From contig JALNZQ010000025.1 of assembly GCA_023229165.1 (NCBI GenBank), positions 1 through 18,543 of the forward strand: DNA of 18,543 nucleotides. Direction: 5' to 3'. Under the pieces are notes generated by a model, which did not search any database, was not told where the DNA came from, and was given only the letters and a program-made list of their open reading frames with translations. The stretch is from Methanothrix sp. (lineage in GTDB: Archaea; Halobacteriota; Methanosarcinia; Methanotrichales; Methanotrichaceae). This document shows, piece after piece, positions 1-7,094 of this stretch (position 1 is its first letter; the number at the start of each line of letters is the position of its first letter). A program made the translations under genes and the position numbers.

Positions 1-153
1 ACTGGAAGCGTTGGCACTGCAGTTCGTGCAGTTCTCGGATCCGCTCATTTTCAGTGGTGTCTGGGCGACACATGATACCGCCAATAGCAGCATTAGCATC
101 CCCGCCATTGCCGCAATTGCCAGCTTCTTTTGCAGTGATTCTCGTTTAATCAT
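1..153 (-). CDS. N-terminus of a secreted or lipid-anchored protein (partial)
   Basis: The reverse strand reads 51 open codons from an ATG at 153 and runs off the window edge. The product starts MIKRESLQKK, followed by a hydrophobic stretch (about residues 11-29) that ends LLLAVSCVAQ, so it looks like an export signal. The Cys after AVS could be a lipobox cysteine (LAVSC), although VAQ-T could equally be a signal-peptidase I site. The mature start has a Cys-x-x-Cys pair (ENCTNC). It is too short to assign a family. It is transcribed in the same direction as aspS, about 240 bp downstream of it. Confidence 0.6.
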   Translation of the reverse strand, partial: MIKRESLQKKLAIAAMAGMLMLLLAVSCVAQTPLKMSGSENCTNCSANASS

Positions 154-192
154 GAGACCATCTCTTTTATTATGAGATAATTTGTAGACAAG

Positions 193-204
193 TAATATAT
201 ATTT
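193..204 (-). promoter_or_regulatory. Putative TATA box for the secreted-protein gene
   Basis: The reverse strand reads AAATATATATTA about 45 nt upstream of the ATG at 153, which fits an archaeal TATA box with a leader of roughly 15-20 nt. The rest of 154-393 is A+T-rich with T-runs on the minus strand just after aspS (for example 372-377), which could end the aspS transcript. I see no gene in this gap. Confidence 0.35.
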
Positions 205-393
205 TTTTCTTAAAGAATTGAAATCCATTGAAAAATGTGCTAAAAGACTGTCAAAGATACCATAAAAATAATCTCAGTACAACAATTTTATTTTTACCAG
301 CCAATCTGCAAAATTGCTTTGAAAGATCAGAGATAACACATAAGAAATAAAAATGGGAGGAAACGAAGGCCGCTAAAAAGACAGCCTGTGCCT

Positions 394-1698
394 CTAGGGC
401 ACCAGCCGCCTTCTGTCTCGCGGAAAGAGTACCGCATCGCGAATATTCTCCAATTTAAGCATGGTCATGACCAGCCGGGAGAGGCCCAGCCCCCAGCCGG
501 CATGCGGAGGCATGCCGTAGCGGAAGGCCTTGAGGTAGAACTCGAATCCGTCTGGGTCCAGACCCTTCTCTTTTATGCGCTCGACAAGCTGATTATAGTC
601 ATGCACTCTCTGCGCGCCGCTGGCCAGCTCCATGCGCGGATGCATGAGGTCAAATCCCCGGCAAACCTCGGGCTTGTCTTCATAAGGCAGGGTATAGTAG
701 GGCTTTATAGAGGACGGCCAGTCGGTGAGGAAGTAGTGCTCGCCTATGGTTTCACCCAGGAACCTCTCAGTCTCTGTATCCAGATCATCCCCCCACTGCA
801 TCTTGGCGCCTGCCTTCTCTGCAGCCAGATCCAGCGCTTCGGAATAAGTGATTCTCTTAAAGGGAAGCTTTGGAACTTGCAAGTCCAGGCCCAGTACACC
901 CAACTGGTAACTGCAGTTCTCGGCCACATAACTGTAGGCTCCTGCAACCGCCTCTTCTAAAATTTCCATAACGTCCTTGTCATCGACAAAGCTAAACTCA
1001 AGATCAATGGAGATGGCCTCATTGAGGTGGCGACGGGTGTCGTGCTCCTCAGCCCGGAAGATGGGTCCGATCTCAAAGACCCTGTCCATGCCCGCACTCA
1101 TGAGCATTTGTTTGTAGAGCTGTGGGCTCTGATTCAGGAAAGCCTCCTTCTCGAAGTAGCTGATGGGGAAGAGATCTGTTCCACCTTCCGTAGCCGCAGC
1201 CACTATCTTGGGTGTGAAGACCTCGGTTACTCCTTTTTGGTAGAAGTAGCTTCTCAGGCTCTGTAAAACTGCACTCTCGATCTCGAAAGTAGCCAGAAGA
1301 GAGGGCCTTCTAACGTCCATGAACCTGGCATCAAGGCGTGTGTCAAGCTCGCACTCCACCTTCTCCGTGGGGTCCAGGGGCAAAGGCACCTGGGCGGCAT
1401 TCAACACCAGGATTTCCGTGGGAAGGATCTCGTATCCGCGAGGAGCTTTAGGCTCTGCCTTGACATTTCCTCGCACCATTACCACGCTCTCTCGGCTGAT
1501 GGAGCACGCACTCTTGAAAGCCTCTTTTCCCAGCAGTTTCTTGACCATGGTTACCTGAGCCAGGCCTTTTCTGTCCCGCAGTACGAGGAAGGCTATGCCC
1601 CCCAGGGCGCGCGTCTCGTGGGCAAAGCCAGTTAAAATAACCTCTTTGCCATCCAACTGCGCGTTAATATCACCGGAATAATGAGTTCTAAGGATCAA
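394..1698 (-). CDS. aspS: Aspartate--tRNA(Asp/Asn) ligase, archaeal, probably non-discriminating
   Basis: This 434-aa class IIb aminoacyl-tRNA synthetase charges tRNA with aspartate in the cytoplasm. An N-terminal OB-fold anticodon-binding domain (about 1-105) precedes the catalytic core. Motif 2 contains FRAEEHDTRRHLNE (214-227), and motif 3 is GWGLGLSRLV (401-410) with the ATP-binding Arg408. The length is normal for the archaeal/eukaryotic type, which lacks the bacterial insertion. In the anticodon domain, His27 (GFAHETR) and Pro86 (KAPRG) stand where discriminating enzymes have Trp and Lys. In known archaeal enzymes that pair marks a non-discriminating AspRS, which also makes Asp-tRNA(Asn) for the GatCAB amidotransferase. 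The start is TTG at 1698; no ATG lies nearby, and the OB fold begins immediately (MILRTHYSG). A TATA-like sequence lies about 35 nt upstream. Confidence 0.95.
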   Translation of the reverse strand: MILRTHYSGDINAQLDGKEVILTGFAHETRALGGIAFLVLRDRKGLAQVTMVKKLLGKEAFKSACSISRESVVMVRGNVKAEPKAPRGYEILPTEILVLNAAQVPLPLDPTEKVECELDTRLDARFMDVRRPSLLATFEIESAVLQSLRSYFYQKGVTEVFTPKIVAAATEGGTDLFPISYFEKEAFLNQSPQLYKQMLMSAGMDRVFEIGPIFRAEEHDTRRHLNEAISIDLEFSFVDDKDVMEILEEAVAGAYSYVAENCSYQLGVLGLDLQVPKLPFKRITYSEALDLAAEKAGAKMQWGDDLDTETERFLGETIGEHYFLTDWPSSIKPYYTLPYEDKPEVCRGFDLMHPRMELASGAQRVHDYNQLVERIKEKGLDPDGFEFYLKAFRYGMPPHAGWGLGLSRLVMTMLKLENIRDAVLFPRDRRRLVP

Positions 1699-1727
1699 GT
1701 CGTCTCACGTCAGCGAGATTGAATTCC

Positions 1728-1738
1728 TGATATAAAAG
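1728..1738. promoter_or_regulatory. TATA-like core between divergent aspS and KaiC-like genes
   Basis: The motif GATATAAAAG on + reads CTTTTATATC on the minus strand. On minus it predicts transcription starting near 1708, about 10 nt before the aspS TTG. On + it would give a leader of about 60 nt for the KaiC-like gene. Whether it serves one gene or both cannot be told from sequence. Confidence 0.4.
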
Positions 1739-1818
1739 CCGTCTGGATAAGATAAAGACAAATAAGATGAGAGGCAATATTTTCTAAGAGATTCCCTGAG
1801 CAGCACAAAGCCTGGTGG

Positions 1819-2502
1819 ATGGATTTGAATTTGATAAACAGGATGCCTACAGGAATTCCAGGTCTGGATAACATGATTGAGGGCGGCCTTCCCAGACCGT
1901 CCCTCACTCTTCTGGCAGGCGACGCTGGGGCAGGCAAGACCACCTTTTGTACTCAATTTCTCTGCAAGGGCGCGGATCTGGGCGAGCACGGACTATACCT
2001 GCTGACCTTCGGCGGACCCTCGGATCTGCTATTCAATTACGCATCCAGTTATGAATTTGTCAAGAGTACCTATTTTGGCAAGGAGATCTGCTACCTGGAG
2101 CTGGAAGAGATGGTAGAAAATGCATGCCGATCGAAAGACTTTTTGGACATATTGGAGAGGGAGATAGATACATTCAAGCCGGCCCGAATCGTCATTGAAA
2201 ACCTCTCCATTCTGGAAGAGGTTCTTAAAGATGAATATTGGCGATTTCTCCTTAAGCTGTCTCACATGATCAAAGCAAACGCAGTGGTGGCACTGGTGGC
2301 AGAAGATGCACAACCGGGCACACCCTATCCCGCGAATATAGCGCAGGTTGCAGATGGAATAATCCTGCTGCAAAATGAAGAGATAAATTTCGCAAGGAGA
2401 AGGTCCCTAGAGATTCTAAAGATGTGCGGCACATCTCATCATTTGGGAAAGCATGCAGTAGATATATCTGTTAAGGGGTTAGTTGTTTATCCGGGTCTAT
2501 AA
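1819..2502 (+). CDS. KaiC/RadA-like RecA-superfamily ATPase lacking catalytic glutamates
   Basis: This 227-aa single-domain KaiC-like protein opens with the family signature TGIPGLDNMIEGGLPR (11-26). Walker A is GDAGAGKTT (34-42). The Walker B strand is ARIVIENLS (122-130), with Glu rather than the usual Asp. A KaiC-type C-terminal strand RRSLEILKMCGTSHH follows (194-208). KaiC relatives normally have two adjacent glutamates after the strand following Walker A (FEE-P), which activate the water for hydrolysis. Here the same place reads TFGGPSDLL, with Gly65-Gly66. I infer that it binds ATP but hydrolyses it weakly. The stop is 2 nt before the small membrane protein gene, so the three genes to 5887 are probably one operon. 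The role is probably signalling. ATG 1819 sits directly after GGTGG; ATG 1843 (Met9) is a less likely alternative because it would trim the signature's lead-in. Confidence 0.85.
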   Translation: MDLNLINRMPTGIPGLDNMIEGGLPRPSLTLLAGDAGAGKTTFCTQFLCKGADLGEHGLYLLTFGGPSDLLFNYASSYEFVKSTYFGKEICYLELEEMVENACRSKDFLDILEREIDTFKPARIVIENLSILEEVLKDEYWRFLLKLSHMIKANAVVALVAEDAQPGTPYPANIAQVADGIILLQNEEINFARRRSLEILKMCGTSHHLGKHAVDISVKGLVVYPGL

Positions 2503-2504
2503 AT

Positions 2505-2714
2505 ATGGCATTATCCTTGCAGGATCTCCTGGGCCAGAAGGAATTCTGGATTTTTCTCTTCGTCTTAGGATGGGTGCTGCTCAACTGGCCTTTAATCGAA
2601 CTGGCGAGTGGCTACGTTATAATGGGCACGCCCGCCATACTGGTTTATGTTGCCATGATCTGGCTATTCTTCATACTGGCTCTGTATCTTTTCGATTGGG
2701 GGAATTTTGATTGA
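2505..2714 (+). CDS. Small two-helix membrane protein preceding the symporter-like sensor
   Basis: The 69-aa product has hydrophobic helices at about 14-32 and 42-63, short polar ends, and a C-terminal FDWGNFD. I do not recognise a named family. It starts 2 nt after the KaiC-like gene, and its TGA overlaps the TTG start of the 1058-aa protein, which implies translational coupling. Small membrane proteins encoded directly upstream of sodium:solute symporter-type proteins occur elsewhere; Pseudomonas cbrX, coupled to the SLC5-type sensor gene cbrA, is one as I recall. By position it could be an accessory subunit of the downstream protein (inference). Confidence 0.75.
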   Translation: MALSLQDLLGQKEFWIFLFVLGWVLLNWPLIELASGYVIMGTPAILVYVAMIWLFFILALYLFDWGNFD

Positions 2715-5700
2715 TTGGACCGCACGTCGCCCTGGTCGTAATGGTCCTTTACCTGCTGCTGCTCTTTGGCATCGCCCGATATGCTGACCGCCAAAAACAC
2801 TTAGGAAAGAGCATCGTCGCCAATCCCTATGTTTATGCCCTCTCCCTATGCGTATACGTTTCCGCCTGGACCTTTTACGGCTCTGTAGGAAGGGCAGCAT
2901 CTACGGGTCTCGAGTTTTTGCCCATCTACCTGGGACCCGTCTTGGCCATGACGGTTGGCTGGATCGTCATCAGAAAGATGATTCGAGTCTCGAAAGAGCA
3001 CAGGCTTACATCAATTAGCGACTTTATCAGCTTTCGCTATGGCCGAAGCTACGCCATAGGTGCTGTGGTAGCTGTATTGAGCCTGATCATGGTAACTCCT
3101 TATGTGGCACTGCAGCTCATTGCCATCTCCACATCTCTGGATATACTGAGCGGCTCTCACACATTTCTGGACTTTGCCGTAGAGAGCAAGCTGGTGGTGG
3201 CAGTGCTCTTAGGGGCCTTTGCGGTCATATTCGGTGCCCGCCACCTCGATCCCATGGAGCGCCACGAGGGCCTCATCGCCGTGGTGGCCTTTGAATCTCT
3301 GGTAAAGCTAGTGGCCTTTCTTCTCGTAGGGCTCTATGTCGCCTACGGCATATTTTCGGGATACGGAAATATTATGAGCAAGGTAATCGACCTGGCCTCA
3401 AACAATCAAGCATATGAGACACTCATGAACGTAGAGCCGACGCTCTGGTTCAGCTTGACTTTAGCCTCCTTCTTTGCCATCCTATTCTTGCCCAGACAGT
3501 TTCATGTCATGGTGGTGGAAAACTCCGATGAGTTGCATCTCAAGAAGGCCATGTGGCTCTTTCCCCTTTATCTATTCTTGATCAATTTATTCGTTCCTGC
3601 CATCGCCTGGGGCGGGCTGCTCCTGAATACTCCTGGTCTGAAGGATGCATTCATAATAACCATACCTTACTCGATGGGCCAGGACGCTCTCTCTCTCTTC
3701 GTGTTCATCGGAGGGACTTCAGCAGCAACTGCCATGATTCTGGTGGAATCCGTTGCAGTGGGCACCATGCTGCTCAACGACCTGGAGATGCCATATATTT
3801 TGAGCCATATAAAAAAGGATAGAAATCTGGCCGATACGCTCCTCAATACCAGAAGGCTGAACATACTTCTGGTTGTGCTCTTAGGATATCTCTACTCGCG
3901 CGCTGTAGCTTACTATACGCTGGCAGATATTGGAGTCGTCTCTTTTCTGGCAGCCAGTCAACTGGCACCTGCCGCCTTAGGTGGCCTATACTGGAAGAGA
4001 GGCACTCGGAAAGGAGCCATGGCAGGCCTGATATCGGGCTTTTTGCTCTGGGCCTACACAGCCCTCATTCCCACGGTTGCGAAAGGGCATGTATGGCTGG
4101 GAGATTTAGTCAGGGATGGACCATTCGGCATAGCTGCCCTCATGCCCACCAATCTATTCGGACTTGATCTGGATATTTGGACCAACTCGGTATTTTGGAC
4201 ACTTCTCGTCAACAGCAGCCTGTATGTCCTCGTATCTCTGGCAAGCAAGCCCAGTTTGGATGAAGAGAGCACTGCCGATTGTTTCGTGGATGCTTACCAG
4301 CAAGAGATAGCTCCCCACGACCGGGAGAAAGGGGCGATACACCAGGGAACTGTTGAGGAGTTGGAGGCAACGCTGGCGCACTATATCGGTGAGACGCCAG
4401 CCAGGAGAGAGGTCGATGCCTACCTTGAGCGCCTGGGCGCCAGCCGGGAAAAGATTGAGTCGGGACAGCTTCGGCAGCTATGGGGCCAATTTGAGAAGAC
4501 GCTTACCGGTTCGGTGGGATCCTCAGCCACCAGGATGATTGTAGAAGATCAGGTGACTGTGAAGCCGGTGATGGAAGCGGCCAAGGAAACACTCCCAACA
4601 TATGATTTAGTGCGAGGAAAGATCTATGTCGTGCCTGATATTGCCTATGAGGTCTTCACGGATCAGATTACACATGGCATGGAGGGGCTGTGCATCACGC
4701 ATGATGCTCCGGAGGATGTAAGGCAACGCTGGGGCTTTATTGAGACGCCCATCATAAAACTCTCCGAGGAGAAGGGAAGCGATCGCTATATCTCTCCAAG
4801 AAATCTGCCACTCCTCTTTGTGACCATAAAGTCATTCGTTGAGTCCAGCAAGAACAGCATCATTCTCATAGACAGCATCGAGCAGCTCATCAAAGAGAAC
4901 GAGGGCAAAATCCCGCAAAGGGAGATACTCGAATATGTCTACCAGATGGAGCTTTTGGGCCATAAGTCACATTTGATACTGGCGGAAAGGCCCGATTTTG
5001 TCCACACGAGCATGACTTCAGGCATAAATGAGGTCAAAGAGCTGCTTTTCTCATTGGGCCCCCTTTCCACCTATCTCTTCCGGGCCTTCTCCGATGCCAT
5101 GCTCTCCCAGCTCGACGATGATGTGAGAAGAGAGGCGGTTATGCAGGCCAATGAACTGGTAGCCTCCGGGGAGTTCTTTGAGACTGGCAAGAAAACGTCG
5201 CAGCTATCAGATGATTCAGCTAGCGCCTGCGAACCGGAAATGCAAGGTGCTCTGCAGTCCAGCATGTCTTTAGACATCTATCCGAATCTGGTGCTGACTA
5301 GGCGCAGCTTCTTTGTGGCAGTGAGAAAGCTGGCCAGAATCATTAAGACACACGATCCTGCCTTCGACCCCACTGTGACCCTGGCTGAGCTCATGAAGAG
5401 CTATGGACGAAGTCCCTATGAGATATCACTTATTCCAGGAACTACCTACATTATCACCGAGGAAAAGCCGCAAAAGAGCCTGGAGATCTTCAGCGAGCTG
5501 GTGAGGCACGACATGGATGGGCTGTGCTTGAGCCGCTACAATCCAAAAACCCTTAATGAAAGGTATAATGTGCCTGCAGATGCGGTCATATGGCTGACGC
5601 AAAAGAGCGAGCAGGGATACAGGACGGTGGACCCAACTAACTTCCCCCGGCTCTCCAGTATGATCTCCGATTTCCTGGATAGGGCCAACTATCCCATCAT

Positions 5701-5887
5701 CTTGCTGGAGGGGATGGGATATCTCATCACCCAGAGCAACTATGAAACTGTGCTCCGATTTGTTCAATCCCAGAGAGATGAGATAGCCCTAAAGAACGCT
5801 ATAATGCTGGTGCATATCGATCCACTCTCCCTGGACACAAAGGAGCTGCACCGTTTGGGAAGCGAAATGGAGACATTTAAGGTATAA
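2711..5887 (+). CDS. Sodium:solute symporter-like membrane protein with CbrA-type linker and two DUF835 domains
   Basis: The 1058-aa product begins with an SSS/SLC5-like region of about 13 helices (1-510; for example YALSLCVYVSAWTFYGSVG at 42-60 and the VFIGGTSAATAMI helix at 331-343). A cytoplasmic segment follows at about 540-610 (GTVEELEATLAHYIGETPARREVDAYLE is its core, 546-573). It resembles the linker after the symporter in CbrA-type sensor kinases (STAC region). Two DUF835 domains follow, at about 625-790 and 900-1058, with the family hallmarks GLCITHDAPEDVR (659-671) and GLCLSRYNPKTLN (937-949). There is no histidine-kinase domain. I infer a solute-responsive sensor or regulated transporter with DUF835 output, acting at the membrane with the KaiC-like ATPase. 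TTG 2711 is preferred because GGGGG lies 8 nt upstream and it overlaps the previous stop. ATG 2741 would cut into the first helix. Confidence 0.88.
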   Translation: MIGPHVALVVMVLYLLLLFGIARYADRQKHLGKSIVANPYVYALSLCVYVSAWTFYGSVGRAASTGLEFLPIYLGPVLAMTVGWIVIRKMIRVSKEHRLTSISDFISFRYGRSYAIGAVVAVLSLIMVTPYVALQLIAISTSLDILSGSHTFLDFAVESKLVVAVLLGAFAVIFGARHLDPMERHEGLIAVVAFESLVKLVAFLLVGLYVAYGIFSGYGNIMSKVIDLASNNQAYETLMNVEPTLWFSLTLASFFAILFLPRQFHVMVVENSDELHLKKAMWLFPLYLFLINLFVPAIAWGGLLLNTPGLKDAFIITIPYSMGQDALSLFVFIGGTSAATAMILVESVAVGTMLLNDLEMPYILSHIKKDRNLADTLLNTRRLNILLVVLLGYLYSRAVAYYTLADIGVVSFLAASQLAPAALGGLYWKRGTRKGAMAGLISGFLLWAYTALIPTVAKGHVWLGDLVRDGPFGIAALMPTNLFGLDLDIWTNSVFWTLLVNSSLYVLVSLASKPSLDEESTADCFVDAYQQEIAPHDREKGAIHQGTVEELEATLAHYIGETPARREVDAYLERLGASREKIESGQLRQLWGQFEKTLTGSVGSSATRMIVEDQVTVKPVMEAAKETLPTYDLVRGKIYVVPDIAYEVFTDQITHGMEGLCITHDAPEDVRQRWGFIETPIIKLSEEKGSDRYISPRNLPLLFVTIKSFVESSKNSIILIDSIEQLIKENEGKIPQREILEYVYQMELLGHKSHLILAERPDFVHTSMTSGINEVKELLFSLGPLSTYLFRAFSDAMLSQLDDDVRREAVMQANELVASGEFFETGKKTSQLSDDSASACEPEMQGALQSSMSLDIYPNLVLTRRSFFVAVRKLARIIKTHDPAFDPTVTLAELMKSYGRSPYEISLIPGTTYIITEEKPQKSLEIFSELVRHDMDGLCLSRYNPKTLNERYNVPADAVIWLTQKSEQGYRTVDPTNFPRLSSMISDFLDRANYPIILLEGMGYLITQSNYETVLRFVQSQRDEIALKNAIMLVHIDPLSLDTKELHRLGSEMETFKV

Positions 5888-5895
5888 TTTAGAAA

Positions 5896-5909
5896 AAGCC
5901 TTTTAATAG
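5896..5909 (+). promoter_or_regulatory. Core promoter for the BofA-like gene
   Basis: AAGCCTTTTAATAG contains a TATA-like TTTTAATA whose centre (about 5905) is 26-27 nt before the ATG at 5932, with a purine-rich BRE-like stretch (AGAAAAAG) just before it. This spacing places the transcription start at or next to the ATG, so the mRNA is probably leaderless, which agrees with the lack of a Shine-Dalgarno. Confidence 0.5.
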
Positions 5910-5931
5910 TTAGCGAGTATAATCCGATGTC

Positions 5932-6174
5932 ATGAGCGATGCAGGACTTATATTATTATTCATAGTCATAGTCTTTGGCGCGTTCTTGATCCTGAGATCC
6001 ATCAAGAATTTTGTGGTTAATGCCATAATGGGGCTGGTGATTCTTATTCTAGCCAATGCAGTAGCAGGACTCGGAATTGGCTATAGCTGGCTGGTGATCT
6101 TGATCTGCGGCATCGGCGGAGTTCTGGGTGCATTCCTGGTGATACTGCTCCATTTCCTGGGCTTTGGGATTTAG
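5932..6174 (+). CDS. BofA-like small integral membrane protein
   Basis: The 80-aa product has three hydrophobic segments (about 5-22, 31-50 and 53-78). It carries the signature of the pro-sigmaK processing inhibitor BofA family: a polar R-S-I-K-N-F-VVNAIMGLVILILAN core (23-42), then GLGIGYSW and GIGGVLGAFLVILLHFLG. In Bacillus BofA restrains an intramembrane protease. Archaea have no sigma-K, so the role here is unknown, although a link to membrane proteolysis is possible. No Shine-Dalgarno is seen. It follows the operon by 44 nt but appears to have its own promoter. Its stop overlaps the convergent winged-helix gene by 4 nt. Confidence 0.8.
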   Translation: MSDAGLILLFIVIVFGAFLILRSIKNFVVNAIMGLVILILANAVAGLGIGYSWLVILICGIGGVLGAFLVILLHFLGFGI

Positions 6175-6443
6175 ATAGAATCCAAGTTTTCATTTATTGT
6201 GGAATTTATACTATTAAGATTTTGCAGCAGCTCATGGCCGGAAGGCGTGGTCTTGTATAACCGTTCTTCTTTAACAAGATAACCGTGCGAAGTTAACCAT
6301 TCGAGATATTGTCCTGCATTTTTAAAATTGAGGTTGACCTGGTAGACAATTTTGGTCTTGCTTGATCCATCTGTTTTGCAGATATTGAGAATACTGCCAA
6401 GTATCTCTAGCTTGTTTCTTCGCGTCATCTCCATTTTCCCCAA
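6171..6443 (-). CDS. Archaeal winged-helix DNA-binding protein
   Basis: The 90-aa product is a single winged helix-turn-helix domain of the archaeal HTH_45 type. It has an initial RRNKLEILGSILNICKT helix, KTKIVYQVNLNF (helix 2), NAGQYLEWLTSHGYLV (recognition helix), and the wing YKTTPSGHELLQNL. Proteins of this kind are usually local transcription regulators. A GGAGG lies 10 nt before a TTG at 6443, which I take as the start. ATG 6434 and ATG 6428 are alternatives; the domain is complete in all three. TATA-like sequences (6460-6480) precede it. It is convergent with the BofA-like gene and overlaps its stop. The 180 bp separating it from the next regulator (6444-6623) hold A+T-rich promoter-like sequence and no gene. 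Confidence 0.82.
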   Translation of the reverse strand: MGKMEMTRRNKLEILGSILNICKTDGSSKTKIVYQVNLNFKNAGQYLEWLTSHGYLVKEERLYKTTPSGHELLQNLNSINSTINENLDSI

Positions 6444-6623
6444 TCTTTGTCTGCCTCCAGTTATAGTATTATATTAGATACTGATAAAACTTTCGTAACT
6501 TTAATATCATGTATTTTTCAGCAAATCGATATATATAAATATACGAATAGAGGTTCCTAAAACCCCGCCAAAAATCAATCGGCTTTATCCTCGAATGATT
6601 GTTACTACAAAAAATAAATAGAA

Positions 6624-7079
6624 TCATCCGCGCACAATGGATGCAATCGCCGTATCCAGTTCTTCTGCATCCTGTCGCAGCAGTCCGTCTCCTTGGCTCT
6701 TGAGCTTTGCCAGATCCCGGCGCAAGGGTCCCAGGCACAAAGCCGCGTTTTGTCCCTCTGCCGAGGATGACATCTGCCGCAGCCTCTCCAGCCTCTGCCT
6801 CATTGCATCCGGCCTTTGCAGCAATTCCGACAGCTCTTGCAGGGCCTTGACGACGCTTTTGCCGCGCGCGGTTAGCTCCAGGTAATTGATCCTTCCCTCC
6901 GGTCGCGACTTGATCAAACCCTGCGCTTCCAGCTCACGAAAGATGCTACATGTATGGGGAAAGGTAGAATCTATGCGCTTGGCGACCAGCGCGGCGTAGG
7001 CGCGCTCTATCTCACCCACGGCTATTATTGCTAAAACGGGCTTTTCCCGGAGGAAAAGCCGCTCTAGTGGTTCACGCAT
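6624..7079 (-). CDS. MarR-like winged-helix regulator with C-terminal helical region
   Basis: In this 151-aa product residues 1-85 form a winged helix: AYAALVAKRIDSTFPHTCSI and FRELEAQGLIKSRPEGRIN look like helices 2-3 plus wing, and LELTARGKSVV begins the exit helix. Residues 88-151 are charged and helical (ELLQRPDAMRQRLERLRQM), probably a dimerisation coil. The start is ATG 7079; an ATG four bases upstream is in a closed frame. It begins 15 nt after the lipoprotein gene stop, so it may be co-transcribed with it. The G+C content is clearly higher than that of the 90-aa regulator downstream. The target is unknown. Confidence 0.8.
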   Translation of the reverse strand: MREPLERLFLREKPVLAIIAVGEIERAYAALVAKRIDSTFPHTCSIFRELEAQGLIKSRPEGRINYLELTARGKSVVKALQELSELLQRPDAMRQRLERLRQMSSSAEGQNAALCLGPLRRDLAKLKSQGDGLLRQDAEELDTAIASIVRG

Positions 7080-7094
7080 GCATTCTCAGACTTT

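Noticed and set aside
388..960. 190-codon open frame on + opposite aspS
   Set aside because: The opposite frame encodes the conserved AspRS catalytic domain; the + product has no recognisable feature.
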